DNA from: Acanthosepion esculentum
Taxonomy: Eukaryota > Mollusca > Cephalopoda > Sepiida > Sepiidae
Reading direction: 5' to 3'
Length of the DNA: 64,000 bases
NCBI GenBank assembly: GCA_964036315.1
Contig: OZ038488.1
Location: forward strand, 65,860,642 to 65,924,641
The notes below the pieces were generated by a model, which saw nothing but the letters and a program-made list of their open reading frames with translations, was not told where the DNA came from and made no database searches. Below are positions 46,950 through 58,100 of this stretch, one piece after another (positions within the stretch are counted from its first letter, which is position 1; each line of letters starts with the position of its first letter). The translations under genes and the position numbers were made by a program.

Positions 46950-48150
46950 AAATATCCAGTTTTTGGTCACTGTTGTGTTAAGAAATTAAATAAAACTTTA
47001 GAATTATGTAAAGAAGTTACCATAAATTTATCTTAAACGTTAAATATTCACTATCATTTTTAGACCTGTCACCTAAGCTATAATTCTCTATCAGTAGGAA
47101 AGACTGACTACTAATGTGAAAATATGTCAAAAAAACAGATTTATTTACATTTTAACAGAACTGCTTCTAAACATAAGAAGAGTAGCCTTAAAAGAACTTA
47201 ATTAATGAGTTTTTTAACTTTAAAAAACACATGCTTTCAAAGTGAAAATTTTCCTTAGCGAAAAAAAAAAAATGAATTCAATATTTAAATATTTGAGATT
47301 TTGGAAAAAGCAAATGAAAAAGAAAAGAGGTTTCATAAATATTCAGTTAAAAATTAAAAATGTCTTAAAATAAAAATCAATAAAATTTATTTGTGTTTTG
47401 TATATTTCTTGATAGTTTTCTTTTTTTTTTATGAATGAAAACATTTCAGAAACTTTCCCATTCAATAATACAATATTCCACGAGATAATATGTAATTTTA
47501 ATTAAAAAAAATAAAACAGACATTTGTCTGAAGAGCGAAATTCGTCTCTAAACTTACAAAACAAAAAAACGCTTTTTCTTTTCAACATCACTTCAATTAA
47601 AAAGCTATAGTGTATAAATTTTCAAAATTAAATTTGTTAGCGTTAGTTAGTATTTATTATTTTAAGGCACTGGGAAAACAATTTTTGTTTTTTATGTTGT
47701 TTTTTTTGGGTTTTTTTTACACAAAACTAAAGACTTCAGCTTCAAGTTAAAAGTAAAAATAAAACAAAATTACCAATTTTACTTTTCAAAGCTAGTAAAC
47801 AACAACAACAACAAAAATGAGTCAAACTAATTTACTTGCCCCTCACCTTTTGAACAAAAAACAAAGGCGCTTCGAGACGTTTTTAAAGTAATTATAAAGT
47901 TTAAAATATTATTTACTACTTTTTAATTTCCTTTAAACTTAAAAATTATGACAATAACAAAATTTAAAGAATGCCGGCTTTTAATGTTTTGATTTTTTTT
48001 TACATTTATATCAAAACTTAATGACTTAGCTACTTAGCAGTAAAAGTTGTAATGACTCTGCGAAAAATTAGTTTTAAAAATGAACTCAGCTTGCAATAAA
48101 TATTTGACAAGAAAAACATCTAAAAGCCAGAAAAAAATTAAAGTAAAACA
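46950..48150. other. Intron 1 AT-rich stretch next to exon 1
   Basis: Strongly A/T with homopolymer runs. No recognised repeat or coding sequence. Confidence 0.5.
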
Positions 48151-48153
48151 AAC

Positions 48154-48234
48154 CTGTAATAAAGTGGAATTAAGATTCGACACGACGTTTTGTCGTCTAC
48201 CATTAGGACAAAGTATCTGCGTACTAAACGCCAT
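48154..48234 (-). CDS. ASPSCR1: TUG exon 1 (residues 1-27)
   Basis: The start is ATG at 48,234-48,232, in a good context (A at -3, G at +4). The exon ends CAG before a GT donor at 48,153-48,152, phase 0. It encodes the first strands of the N-terminal ubiquitin-like domain and includes CPNGRR, which matches the vertebrate TUG start (APNGRR). A second in-frame ATG lies 60 bases upstream at 48,294, also in good context, and would add 20 residues (MAGVFLLRKL...). I prefer the inner start because its length matches vertebrate TUG. The exon has more CG dinucleotides than the surrounding sequence, as expected near a promoter. Confidence 0.85.
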
Positions 48235-48480
48235 GTTTTTGAATGAAGACGGTGTTGCGATTTTTAATTTCCTTAGTAAAAATACCCCGGCCATTTTTTG
48301 CTGTTTGACTTAAATTAAAATTAAAATCATCGTTTTTCTAACAAAGCAACTACAGCCTCCTTTAAATTAAAATTACTGAATTATATTATATTTATTATGT
48401 GTTTGATACGCCTAACGCAAAGAAATATGTTTAACATTTTTTACTCACATTTCTAACGAGGGTTCATAAAAAATAATGCA
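48235..48480 (-). promoter_or_regulatory. 5' flank of TUG, probable promoter/5' UTR
   Basis: This is the sequence immediately upstream of the first codon. It includes the alternative upstream ATG (48,294) and then AT-rich DNA with no clear TATA box at a usual distance. No transcription start can be fixed from sequence alone. The terminus of a mariner relic begins near 48,455, which bounds the likely native promoter to about 200 bases. Confidence 0.4.
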
Positions 48481-49075
48481 TGTTCTTTAATTACAACAAA
48501 TTTAATAGTAGATGCATACAAAGTATACAAAAATGAATACAAAAGCCTCAGTATTCCAATATAGCCTCTTTGAATGAGAATATGTTCACTCACCTTGTAA
48601 AAACTTCTTAACTACTCTTATCATCATTGTAAAGAATTACTGTCATTTAAGCTCTATCCATATTGGACAACTCCAGAAGTTTTGGGGTAACAACTACCCT
48701 TTCATGAAGTCTGTCAGCATTCTTGGAAACTAGTTTGCACAGAACTTTCAGTAGCCAAGAGACTACATTGAATTGCAAGCTCACCTGAAAGCTTTCACAT
48801 AGTTTTGCAATAGACATTCTTCATTCAGTCTGTCTGATATTTTCTTCATTCACAACAGCAGCTGACCTACCACTGTGACACCTGTTATTAAAGTTAAGTT
48901 TTCCCTTTTCCTTGCCATTAACTCTACTGACTCATCTCCTTGCTGTGATTACATCAGGTGCATACTTTCCAGAAGCATTCATTAAACTCCTGTAAATTTT
49001 TTACTAAGCTTTCTCCTCCCAAACACAGAAATTCTATGACAACTTTTTGCTTCTCATATATGTCCATATAGGTAG
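48455..49075 (-). pseudogene. mariner transposase N-terminal relic C
   Basis: Minus-strand frames give YMRSKKLS..FCVWEE, IYRSLMNASGKYAPDVITARR, NGKEKGKLNF, CHSGRSAAVVNEENIRQTE and IAKLCESFQVSL. This is the paired helix-turn-helix N-terminal part (GRP-like GRS linker) of a mariner transposase. CGAGGGTTCATAAAAAATAATGC at 48,457-48,479 resembles a mariner terminal repeat. The catalytic half is absent. It lies about 220 bases upstream of the TUG start codon. Confidence 0.75.
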
Positions 49076-49244
49076 CTATTTTGAAAGAGGATTATGGGTA
49101 GGAAAAGAAATAGTAACTCCACAATTTTTTTCTTTTAAGTTTCTAAACACTTTATGGTTTATACAATTACTTTAGTATTTTCTTAAGAATAAAAAATATT
49201 ATAATCATCATTAAAACAGAGATATTTTATTGAAAAACAAGAAA

Positions 49245-49284
49245 AGAAAGAAAGAAAAGAGTATAATTACTGTAAACAGCAAAT

Positions 49285-49316
<32 letters not shown>

Positions 49317-49318
49317 AG
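49245..49318. repeat. (GAAA)n-type microsatellite
   Basis: AAAG/GAAA units, most regular at 49,285-49,318. Confidence 0.93.
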
Positions 49319-49514
49319 AAGCTGTCAGGTTTTCTATCATCACTCTGCACAGCAATGACAGACTGGTCCAGGTGTCAGCTTGCCTTATGGCAAGTGAGTA
49401 CTTGATAGAGTGGGACCCCTGTACCAAATAAAAATGCAATAAAGAAACAAACATAGACAACTGTTTTAGTAATAAAAAGAAATAAGAACTTTATAAAATC
49501 ATCTGAACACTATC

Positions 49515-49768
49515 AATTACTCAAGTCCAATGTGAGAGGACATTTTCAAAGTTAAAGATCATAATGACAAGGTTAAGAAATTTGCTGTTTGAGGAGAATC
49601 TGGAATCATACAGGTTGCTATCCAGTGAAAAGGAATTGTTAGATGAACTGGATACAGAGTCAATTATTGACAGATTCAAGCAATCATCTAGTAAACACAA
49701 ACAATTGCTCAATATAGTGGACTGCATGCAATGCTCTGTTGTGCTTTTGAACCATCTTAATGTGTAAA
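49515..49768 (+). pseudogene. hAT (ZMYM-type) transposase C-terminal relic
   Basis: An open frame carries CERTFSKLKIIMTRLRNLL, then SYRLLSSEKELLDELDTESI and IDRFKQSSSKHKQ. CERxFSKLKxIKxxLR is the hAT C-terminal dimerisation motif in the group related to vertebrate ZMYM1-like hAT proteins. The frame starts without the catalytic region and stops at about 49,767. Some bases differ from a normal start, so this is a fragment. Confidence 0.82.
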
Positions 49769-49871
49769 TTGTGCAGTAAACCATTTAAAAATATCACCCA
49801 ATTACATTAAATTAAAAAAATAAATACAAAATTCAATTATAACATTCTGTATTTACATTTGTTATCTACTA

Positions 49872-49985
49872 CCAGCAGGGCTGGTGCAAAGGTCTCATGC
49901 CCTCATCTGAATCTATGATACAGCCCCACCCCACAGAATTTATGATACAGGGCCCCCACTCTACTACATCTCAATCTTCATATAA
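49872..49985. repeat. hAT-terminus-like repeat, copy 1
   Basis: CAGGGCTGGTGCAAAGGTCT then CATGCCC, CTATGATA, ACTCTACTACATCTCAATCTTCA. A diverged copy is at 56,100-56,185. CAGGGCTGG is the form of a hAT terminal repeat. Confidence 0.5.
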
Positions 49986-49999
49986 AATACAAATTTTAT

Positions 50000-51190
50000 T
50001 GTAACCTAATTATGTACAATAATGGATCATATGCAATATAGGGGAACAATTCAAATAGAAAAAGTGAAAATAAATACAATGTATCTAAATAAAAATTAGA
50101 GACATATAACAGATCATTCCATCTTAAATAAATCAAAAATGTTTTGCAGCAATTTTTAACATCAACTTGAGATTTTTCTTGTTAAAAAGTTGAAGACTTT
50201 TAACACATTCATGGATAAAAAATAGTGAATTCAATATAGTTTTTTTCTTTTTTGAACTTGGCAGGAGCAAAACAAATTTATAGATTAAAAAAAACACCCC
50301 AGAATGACACGAAAATCTGCTAAAATTTTTCATCCTTTAATAGCCAGTTGCGCTTAGTTTAATTTTTAACATTTATAAATGTAGATAAAAAAGCAAATGT
50401 TGATAAGATAGTGTCACAAAGCACTACCTGGGGCCCCCAGTCATGCTTGATCACAAACTTAAAACAGACGTGCACAACAACTAAAAATGTGAGCATGATT
50501 CTGCTTATATGAATAAAACAATTACGAGGTTGGAAAAGAGAATAAATTAACATATGACAACTTGTATTTTTAAGGGTCATTATCATAATTTACATAGGTG
50601 TATGAATACATCTGGGTCTGCGATAACAGAACATCTAATAAATACTTGTCAGTGTGCTACATCCTATCATGTGAATAGGTTTTCACTTGTAAGCTGGTCA
50701 TATACAAACTTTCATTTGAAAGTTTTATAGGCCATATATTTACAGCCTTCTCTCTATAAACAGGAGTGGCTTTTAGTTTTAAATGTGATTTTCTTATATG
50801 TTCATATGTATATATTGGTATATTATTAATACATGTGTATATCCTATTGTTGTTATCTTTTCCCCTTTTTTAGTTGCTGTGCACATCTGTTTTAAGTTCT
50901 TGATTGCGCTCTGAAGATTAAAGGACAACATCGGTTAATTTCTTTCTTTTCTTCTCCACTTTCTTATTCTTTTTGATTTGTTATAATTATAACTTTTTCT
51001 TATATTTTTATCGAAGAGCAAGGAAAAAAACAAAAAGTGTCTGTTTTAATGGCCATAACAATTACTTTCAAATTAAATTAGGATAGACAAACCATTGTAT
51101 TTCTTTTATTCTAAGATTTTATCACAATTCCCAAATCATTACTATTAGATCATTGGGCTCATCTTTTATTTCAATCCTACACAGTGATTG
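50000..51190. other. AT-rich stretch with a Penelope-tail-like motif at 50,911
   Basis: CTGAAGA (50,911-50,917), AGGACAACATCGG and TTAATTTC resemble the tail hairpin but lack GAAAC. Otherwise nothing was recognised. Confidence 0.4.
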
Positions 51191-51194
51191 TAGA

Positions 51195-51575
51195 TTGGTT
51201 GGTTGATTTTGTTTAGCGGCATATCAACACCTCTGTGGGTTATTTAATGCCGAAATCTAAATATTTTGTGTGTAATTTTATGCTTTCAACTACAGATATT
51301 CTGTACATAATTTTATACTTTCAGAGTAAAGGTATGTTTTTTTTTGGATATATAGTTTGTAGATCATAAAATGTATTGTTAGTCATTTTATTATAAAAAT
51401 GTCCTGTTGAGTTTTGTTTGGGGGGGTCACTATTTATCCATAGCTGGGACCCTAACATGTGGGTCAGGGCAGACCTGAGAATAACAGCAGTTAAGAGGTG
51501 GTTTCATACTCTTCAAAACCTCCAATCACTCAATCAGAGGCCTTTCTGCTGGATTTAATTGTCATACCCAGGATT
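51195..51575 (+). repeat. Dispersed repeat A, long copy 2
   Basis: Partner of 36,640-36,985 in the same block order. Confidence 0.65.
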
Positions 51576-52090
51576 AACAATTGTAGATAAACAATCTGGG
51601 AGTTAACATAAAAATCAGCAGAAATGCAATGAAATAGATACCTTTTAAAAAATTAAACAATGTTTCATCAAAGGAATATAGGTACTATTCCATCTCATAA
51701 TTGTAGTTTTAATTTTACTTTATAAAACTGAAAAAAAAATCACCAAATCCATGCTCTTAACCCTAATCTACAGCCAGTGTCCATTGCATTTAAACATTAT
51801 AATAAATATTGTTTTAAAGGTCACAAATTGGCATATTTTCTTTTTGTTAAAATATTGGATTTTTAATAAAGTTCAGATACATAAAAAGTCAGTAACAATG
51901 TAAGGTATGTCACATTCAATAATTTTAATTTAAATTAGGCTATATTTGCTATGTCAACGTAGACAAAGAATTTTAACAAGCACTGCTGCAACTACTGTAG
52001 TGTCTTTTTGTAAAATTACAATTTTTAACTTTAGAACAGTTTTATCATGATCAATGAATTTTATGTTCAACGTTTTCATATTGAATAGAA
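51576..52090. other. AT-rich stretch, nothing recognised
   Basis: No gene or repeat was identified. Confidence 0.5.
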
Positions 52091-52094
52091 CAAT

Positions 52095-52640
52095 ATATTA
52101 AGTTGAGTCATAAGTAATTTTCGTTTTTGTTTATCAATTTTATTCTTAAAAAAATGAAGTACAATTACATTTTATTCAATTATATATTCACCATCATTTG
52201 CAATGACCTTTTACTACCTATCAGGCAGTTCTTCAATACCGGTCGAGTAAAATTCCACAGGTTTTGATGTGAAAAAGTTTTTGATGAAATCTTGAATCAG
52301 GTTTTCATTAGCGAATGTTTTCTTCATCAAAGCATTTTGAGGTGATCAAAAGATGTAATAATCATTTAGTGCAAGGTCAAGTAAACATGGTGGGTAAAGT
52401 AGAACAGACCAACCAAATTCCAAAATATTTCTTGTGTTATTCTTGCTATATGAGGCCTTGCATTGTCACAGAATAACATTTTTCCTTAAATCCATTGTGT
52501 ACACTGCCATGCAAAGACTGATGATTGTTAGTATGCTCCAAATTTACTCTTAACAGCCATGCATGATTAGTAGTTAGGATGACACATTCATCATTACAAC
52601 TGGATCCCAAAAAGAGAAGTTACTTATGACTACTTAATAT
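52095..52640 (-). mobile_element. mariner-like relic D with terminal repeats
   Basis: The left end TTGAGTCATAAGTAATTTTCG (52,102) and the inverse of the right end (GTAGTCATAAGTAACTTCTC, ending at about 52,640) are inverted repeats. Minus-strand frames give the transposase C-terminal half: an ILFCDNA.PHIA-like region near 52,460, FFTSKPVEFYSTGIEELPDR (about 52,270-52,215) and VIANDGEYI, the SETMAR/Hsmar-type ending. Stops and frameshifts are present and the N-terminal half is deleted. Confidence 0.78.
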
Positions 52641-53327
52641 CTTTACTTATATACCAAGGGACTCAAACTTAAGTTCTATTGTGTGTTGTGGGAAAGGTGC
52701 AGCAGGTCCAGTGAACAGGTTCCTAACCAGGGGTCCATGGGTCCACAAAGCTGAATTAAATCAGTTTAGTAATTTTGAGTAATAGGAATTGGGAGAGATA
52801 AACATGGAAAGACAGGGCCAACTGTCAAGTTTAAGCATGTATTTTACCCATTCAGGTTTATTAATTACTTCTCTTTTTTTGCAAAATTTCCAAGTAATAT
52901 TTAAAAGAATCACTAGTTCTCACAATGGAACAATCCTGTATTTAATGGAACTTTGCTAACCTAGTTACTTCTGTTTTAAAAAATGTTAGGTTCTCTTCGA
53001 CAATTTTATGGGACTTTGACATTTTTTTTTTCAAAATACGTAGTTGGCCAAAGATACTTCTTTCAATCTTGAAATTTCAGTTTATTCCTTCTCTCAATAT
53101 GAAAAAAATCCTTGCATTCTGTTGCAAGTGTAGTCTGTAGTCAATATGTGTAACCAAATTTATCCCTTCTCACTTTATAAAAAAAAAAATTCCATTTCAT
53201 ATTTACCTGTCAGTTATGACACCTTGGCTATAAACAATACATATTTTTGTAGATGTCTGTATAGTGTTTTTCTATTTCTTGAACTTCAATAATATTATCT
53301 GATATAAATGCACTTTCAAGTCTTCTA

Positions 53328-53407
53328 TTAGGTTGGTGCAAAAATAATGTCGTTTTTTGACATTCAACTTCATGTGAGAAAACAACATTATTTTTGCACC
53401 AACCTAA
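53328..53407. mobile_element. 80-bp mariner-type MITE (TTAGGTTGGTGCA ends)
   Basis: The element starts TTAGGTTGGTGCAAAAATAAT and ends with its inverse, flanked on both sides by TA (53,326-53,327 and 53,408-53,409). The arms pair for about 30 bases with few mismatches. Length and ends match what I recall of the human MADE1/Hsmar1 type. It is non-coding and non-autonomous. Confidence 0.9.
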
Positions 53408-53429
53408 TATTAGAGAGGTTAAGAAATTT

Positions 53430-53560
53430 ATTATTTAATGCACTATGTGCAGAAACTGTTGGCACATTCCAAATTTATTGCTAACTGCCTCTTATGATTA
53501 GTAGTTAGGATGATACATTCATCAATACAATTCAATCCCAAAAAGGGAAGTTACTTATGA
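53430..53560 (-). mobile_element. Terminal fragment of mariner D
   Basis: Matches the right end of the 52.1-kb copy: CCAAATTTA, GATTAGTAGTTAGGATGA, ACATTCATCA, TCCCAAAAAG, GAAGTTACTTATGACT. Confidence 0.75.
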
Positions 53561-54015
53561 CTTTAGTAAATAAACAATTAACCAACAGTAATAGCTAGTA
53601 TGTCAGGCTTTGTGGAATGAGATTCAGGTCGGCATAGGTACATACAGCGACAGGAGACTTTAATGACAACTGGCAGCTAGAAAAAAAAATTTTGGTTTGT
53701 GTAAATTTAATGTCACACAGGCTGATTTTCTAGGCTATCAAAAAAGTGGAAAATCTCTGATTGGTTAGAAATTGATATTTTGTATTTATTCAAAAGTTTT
53801 AATTTATTCTTGCTGTGCATTGATTCCTATACAAAGCAATTAATTTTTTTTTTTTTTTTTTAGTTTTGCATTTAAGGTTTTCACATCCAGTTGTTGCTTA
53901 AGCTATGCTGCTAGTTTTGCATTATGCATGTATGCATGGCCGACTCAAGGTACTGGCAACTCAGGCAGTCATCATGTCACCATGTTGTGCATTAGGGACC
54001 ATACTTGCAGTCATC
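53561..54015. other. Stretch without recognised genes
   Basis: Contains a poly-T run at about 53,850. No domain was seen. Confidence 0.5.
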
Positions 54016-54620
54016 CATGTTTAAATTCTTTGGCTATTTTGTCAATAGAATAAATCTTGCAAAGAAGATAGATGTAGAAAGTGCCATAAAAAGATTTGCA
54101 GATCTAATTCGATAATTTGGACTTAAGAACTGAACCCTGGTTTCACTTGGAAATAATACAGATTTAATAATTTCCGAAATTATAGTCTTTTAAAAGACAT
54201 CTAAATAATAATAAATATTATTCCGATCGGAATTATATACCTTAAAGAGAAACTTCTGACATGTTTAAATTCTTTGGCTATTTTGTCAATAGAATAAATC
54301 TTGCAAAGAAGATAGATGTAGAAAGTGCCATAAAAAGATTTGCAGATCTAATTCGATAATTTGGACTTAAGAACTGAACCCTGGTTTCACTTGGAAATAA
54401 TACAGATTTAATAATTTCCGAAATTATAGTCTTTTAAAAGACATCTAAATAATAATAAATATTATTCCGATCGGAATTATATACCTTAAAGAGAAACTTC
54501 TGACATGTTTAAATTCTTTGGCTATTTTATCAATAGAAAATAATCTTGCAAAGAAGATAGATGTAGAAAGTACCCTGAAAAGATTTGCAGATCTAAAGGC
54601 TAGAAAAAATGTTTTAGGTA
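54016..54620 (+). repeat. 244-bp tandem repeat carrying a hAT transposase tail
   Basis: Units start at 54,016, 54,260 and 54,504. Units 1 and 2 read identically; unit 3 diverges and stops after about 100 bases. Each unit begins with coding-like sequence for the hAT C terminus (in unit 3: LAILSIENNLAKKIDVES then KRFADLKARKN) and ends with non-coding sequence containing the 14-base perfect palindrome ATTCCGATCGGAAT. Units 1-2 lose the hAT frame after FADL. Unit 3 leads on to the probable hAT 3' terminus at 54,785. Confidence 0.88.
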
Positions 54621-54785
54621 GGATAATGGATGTATTCTTTTGCTTGTATTAAGATGTATATTGTAATTAACTTGTTTCTCTACATTTTCAGTTTTTCTCC
54701 TTGTGAAAATTTAAAAAAAATGTATATTTGTAAGGGCGCCAAACTTCAGTGGCCTGAGGAGCCAGTAACCCTATGGCCAGCCCTG
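54504..54785 (+). pseudogene. hAT element 3' end
   Basis: Unit 3 coding tail plus downstream sequence ending GGCCAGCCCTG; its inverse CAGGGCTGGCC is a hAT-type terminal repeat. The 5' part of the element was not found. Confidence 0.55.
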
Positions 54786-54790
54786 TATAT

Positions 54791-55671
54791 ACAGGGTGCA
54801 ATGGATAAAGTTTCATCATTTTATATTTTTAATTTCACACATGCATGTTTTTTTTTTTATTTTGTCAACTGCACAGTATAGTAGGGAGCACCGTCCGTGA
54901 GAAAAACATTACCATGATGCAATTCACTCCACCAAAAATTTGAAAACAGCATGCAGTACTGCTTGGCATTTGCACCAGAAACTCCAGTATGAACATTTCT
55001 GAGTGTTTAAGTGTCAATCTGAGTACAGTGCAGAGGATTTGGAATGAGTTGGATGAGTAATGGTGAGTATGGTGGTGCAGCAGCTCAGAAAACTCACTGA
55101 GTGTTCTGATAAGAAATGAACTCCCACATTTGTTGGTGAGGGCCTCAGACTCAACACAGAGGGGCCTACATCAAGTTCCTTGAGAAGGTAGTGCTGACCT
55201 GGGTCAAGAGTGTGGCTGCTGGAAGATCCTATATCTGGCAACAGGACTCTGCACTATGCCACACAAGCAGGAGAACCCAGTTATGGCTGTCAGACAAATT
55301 CTGTGATCACATTAACCCTTACATCTGTCCAGCTAACTCCCCAGACTGCAACACCCTTGATTATTATGTGTGGGGTGCAGTTGAGCAAGAGAACAACAAA
55401 ACTTCTTGTAACACCAAAGATGAACTGAAGGCAAGGATTATGGCAGCATTCACCAACTTAAACAAGGAGACCATTCAGAAGAGTTGCAGGAGATTCTGAA
55501 GTCATCTAGAGGCTATGGTTGAAGTCAATGGCGATTTTATTGAATAAATTTACTCTTTAGTATTTCAAGATATTTTTGTGCAATTTTGGTAAATATATCT
55601 GTTAAAATGAGATGTCAATGTTATTTTCATTTTTGTGTAATTTAGACGACAATTTATCCATCGCACCATGT
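54791..55671 (+). mobile_element. Tc1/mariner-type element E with terminal repeats
   Basis: The left end ACAGGGTGCAATGGATAAAG and the inverse of the right end (ACATGGTGCGATGGATAAAT) match closely, beside TA. A 102-codon open frame (55,191-55,499) encodes the catalytic C-terminal half: WQQDSALCHTSRRTQLWL (the second catalytic Asp in QQDSA), PANSPDCNTLDYYVWGAVE (third acidic position D in LDYY) and the terminal helices KEELKA-like DELKARIMAAF. The upstream half is broken and shortened. It is inactive, though the open end is better kept than other copies here. Confidence 0.83.
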
Positions 55672-55689
55672 ATGTATATCTTCGTTAAA

Positions 55690-57080
55690 ATATGTCTCAA
55701 AGAATAAAATTTCTAGTATAACACCTGTTATGTTTGGAACAAAATTCCTTCACAGAACATTTTGATAGCCCCACCTTTTATTGGAGTGGGGAGTAGCAGA
55801 AGGGTGAAAAATGGAGAGTAGTGTAGTGTCTGTGATGAAGAAAACCCTGGTATAACACATGATACTTTGTTTGCATCCAATGACGTTGACAAATTTTTCC
55901 TTTTGGACAAATTTATTTGAAGTTCAGAGTGTGGGATTGACTCACTAAAAAAAAAAAGGATTCAAGTACACTTGATTTTTAACATTCATTAATGTGTGTT
56001 GCACCATATAGCTGGCTGTAGCTAAAAACAAAAAAAAAACAAACCTTCAATGGAGATATGTGACAACTTACAGATCACAGTCAGTAAATGCTATCAAACG
56101 AATGCTGGTGCAAGGGTCTTGTGCCCCAATAGAATCTATGATACCCCACCTCATTCTACTACATCTCAATTTTCATAAGGTAGTATTCATAAAAATATGG
56201 TAGAAACTCCTTCACTTCAGGAATTCAGAAAGGATATAAAAAAAGTCGCTTGATATGGATGCTATTTCTGAATGAAAATTTGGTTCAACTAATTTAAAAC
56301 GAAAGGTTTGGATAGAAGAGGGTGTACCAGATGACCAGAAAGATGCACTGATGATGGTTCTTTATAAAGGCAAGGACAATTGTATATAGGACTGTTGTTG
56401 GTATTACCATGAGATATCCTGTTGTGGGTATGTTGGTTGTGTTTAGGTTGGAAAACACATGTCATCTGGTATGTATTTCTCCCACAACAATTATTGTGGA
56501 CTTGAATGTCAGTCCGGGTAATAAATGAATAAATTAACAACAAAACTGTATATACATAAACAAATGACAATGTATGTATTAACAAAAGTTATACATGGAC
56601 AATGACAGAAGATTGTTGTGTGTGACTAAAATGCTGAATATGAAAGAAGAAAACTTTTAAACTCGAGAAATGTGTTTGTGTGTATGAAGTTTGGTGTAGG
56701 AGAAAGCCCTATAGAAAAGTAAATGAAAGTGAAGTGAAAGGTTCATATGTAGTGTAAGTGTGTGCGTTTCCCAGTAGGTTTTCTCCATGTGTGACCTACA
56801 TCTTACCATCTCTGAGAAAAATACAAAAGAGAGGATGACAGAGAATGTCACAGTCTATTTAAGGGAAATGCACAGACATAGTTGTAGACATCTGTGGCAA
56901 ACGAGAGTTGAGTCAATAATGACTAGTAATCTGGTATATCAGTGTTTTATTTTAAAATTTGTTTTGAGTGGAGTGTGGTGTGTGTCTGATTTAGCTAGAT
57001 GGAAATTGGTGTGTAGTTGGAGATGTATATTTTCTAATAATTGTATAAATTTGGCTTTAATTTGATTTGTTATCCCTATG
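55690..57080. other. Stretch without recognised genes; hAT-terminus repeat at 56,100-56,185
   Basis: 56,100-56,185 matches the 49.9-kb repeat (GCTGGTGCAAGGGTCTTGTGCCCC, TCTACTACATCTCAATTTTCAT). 56,300-57,060 has near-random short frames; no domain was recognised. Confidence 0.45.
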
Positions 57081-57089
57081 TGTAAATAC

Positions 57090-58100
57090 GCAACGTGTCA
57101 TCTAAGATCCGGTTGGACAGACTTCTCAACAACATTTCTAATGAATTTCTTCCTGAGTGACAGTATGGTTTCAGAAAATTACATGGCATGGAGACAGCAA
57201 CCATGACCCTTTCTTTTAGGCAATTGTAGGAAAAAAGCATTGAGCAGAAGATGGACCTGTATGGATTGGTCTAACAAAGGCTGTTGATATTGTGAATAGA
57301 AATACCTTATGGGAGATTCTGAAGAAGCTTCAATATCCTGATATGTTTATTTCTGTTCTTAGAGGCTTCCGTGAAGAAATGAAAGTACGTGTTAGCATAG
57401 AGGTTGGTAAACTCTCTGATCCCATTCTAGCTGAAAATGGTGTTAAGTGCTGACTCTGTTCATGTTGTACTTTGCTATATTTTTCTATATGCCTTTTCAC
57501 ATGGGGTCTATATCAAATATCAAATAATGGGTAAGATGTCAAATATAAGATAGCTTATTGGCAAAACAAAACTATTGTCATCCCCACCCACCATAAGCTA
57601 TTTTTTGTATGCTGAGTGACATGCAAAATCTTATGGATTCCTTCTCAATGACAGGCAGTGCATTGGGTCTAACAATTAGCCAGAAAAACATTGTTGTAAT
57701 GTACCAACCAACTCCAGGTAAAGCTTACTCTGAGACAAGCATTTATGCATAAGACCAAGAATTGCAAGTTGTAGATAGGTTTGTGTATTTTAGGCTTTAC
57801 TGTAGATATGACAAATATTCGTGATGAAATACCTGTCCAAATCAAGAGGTCCAAGAATAAATTCATCTATGGTCTCAGCATGGAATTTCAAATGAGACAA
57901 ATTTTAAGGTCTACAATATTTGTGTTCTGTCTTCAGTGTTGTATGCATAGGAGACGTGGGTCACTTACTGGAGATACAGGAAAATGCAAGAGCACTTTCA
58001 TCAACAGTGTCATGATGAAGGACAATTGTATCCTGAATAATTTTCAGTATGATGAGTTTGCCAAGTCAAAAATACCAGAGCACAAACCAAAATTAGGGTA
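57090..58100 (+). pseudogene. LINE reverse transcriptase relic
   Basis: Frames with many stops give LLNNISNEFLPE.QYGFR, MDLYG, the FV..K region and LWEILKKL (57,100-57,340), the LINE RT fingers and palm. Then GSALGLTISQKNIVVMYQP (about 57,655-57,710), VDRFVYF, and SVVYA.ETWVTYWRYRKMQ (about 57,935-57,985), the thumb and post-thumb block L..LLYG.ETW......L..F. The FADD block itself is not legible. No endonuclease domain was recognised upstream. Confidence 0.75.

Larger units (their letters stand above)
12989..48234 (-). other. ASPSCR1: ASPSCR1/TUG gene, 5' two thirds (10 exons, 9 introns)
   Basis: Seen: ten minus-strand exons with AG acceptors and GT donors whose phases all agree (0,2,2,0,2,0,0,2,0,1), giving 1,168 bases with no stop. 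Recalled family knowledge: the product resembles animal TUG, with an N-terminal ubiquitin-like fold, a second ubiquitin-like region, a low-complexity middle, and then a UBX domain not in this window. TUG tethers GLUT4-type vesicles at the Golgi and disassembles p97/VCP hexamers. Vertebrate TUG is about 550 residues; about 390 are here. Introns run from 629 to 6,577 bases and hold most of the transposon debris. The next exon should begin in phase 1 and encode the helical stretch before UBX; I searched 1-12,900 by eye and found none. Confidence 0.9.

Noticed and set aside
49245..49318. CRISPR-like or satellite array
   Set aside because: It is a simple GAAA microsatellite without spacers.
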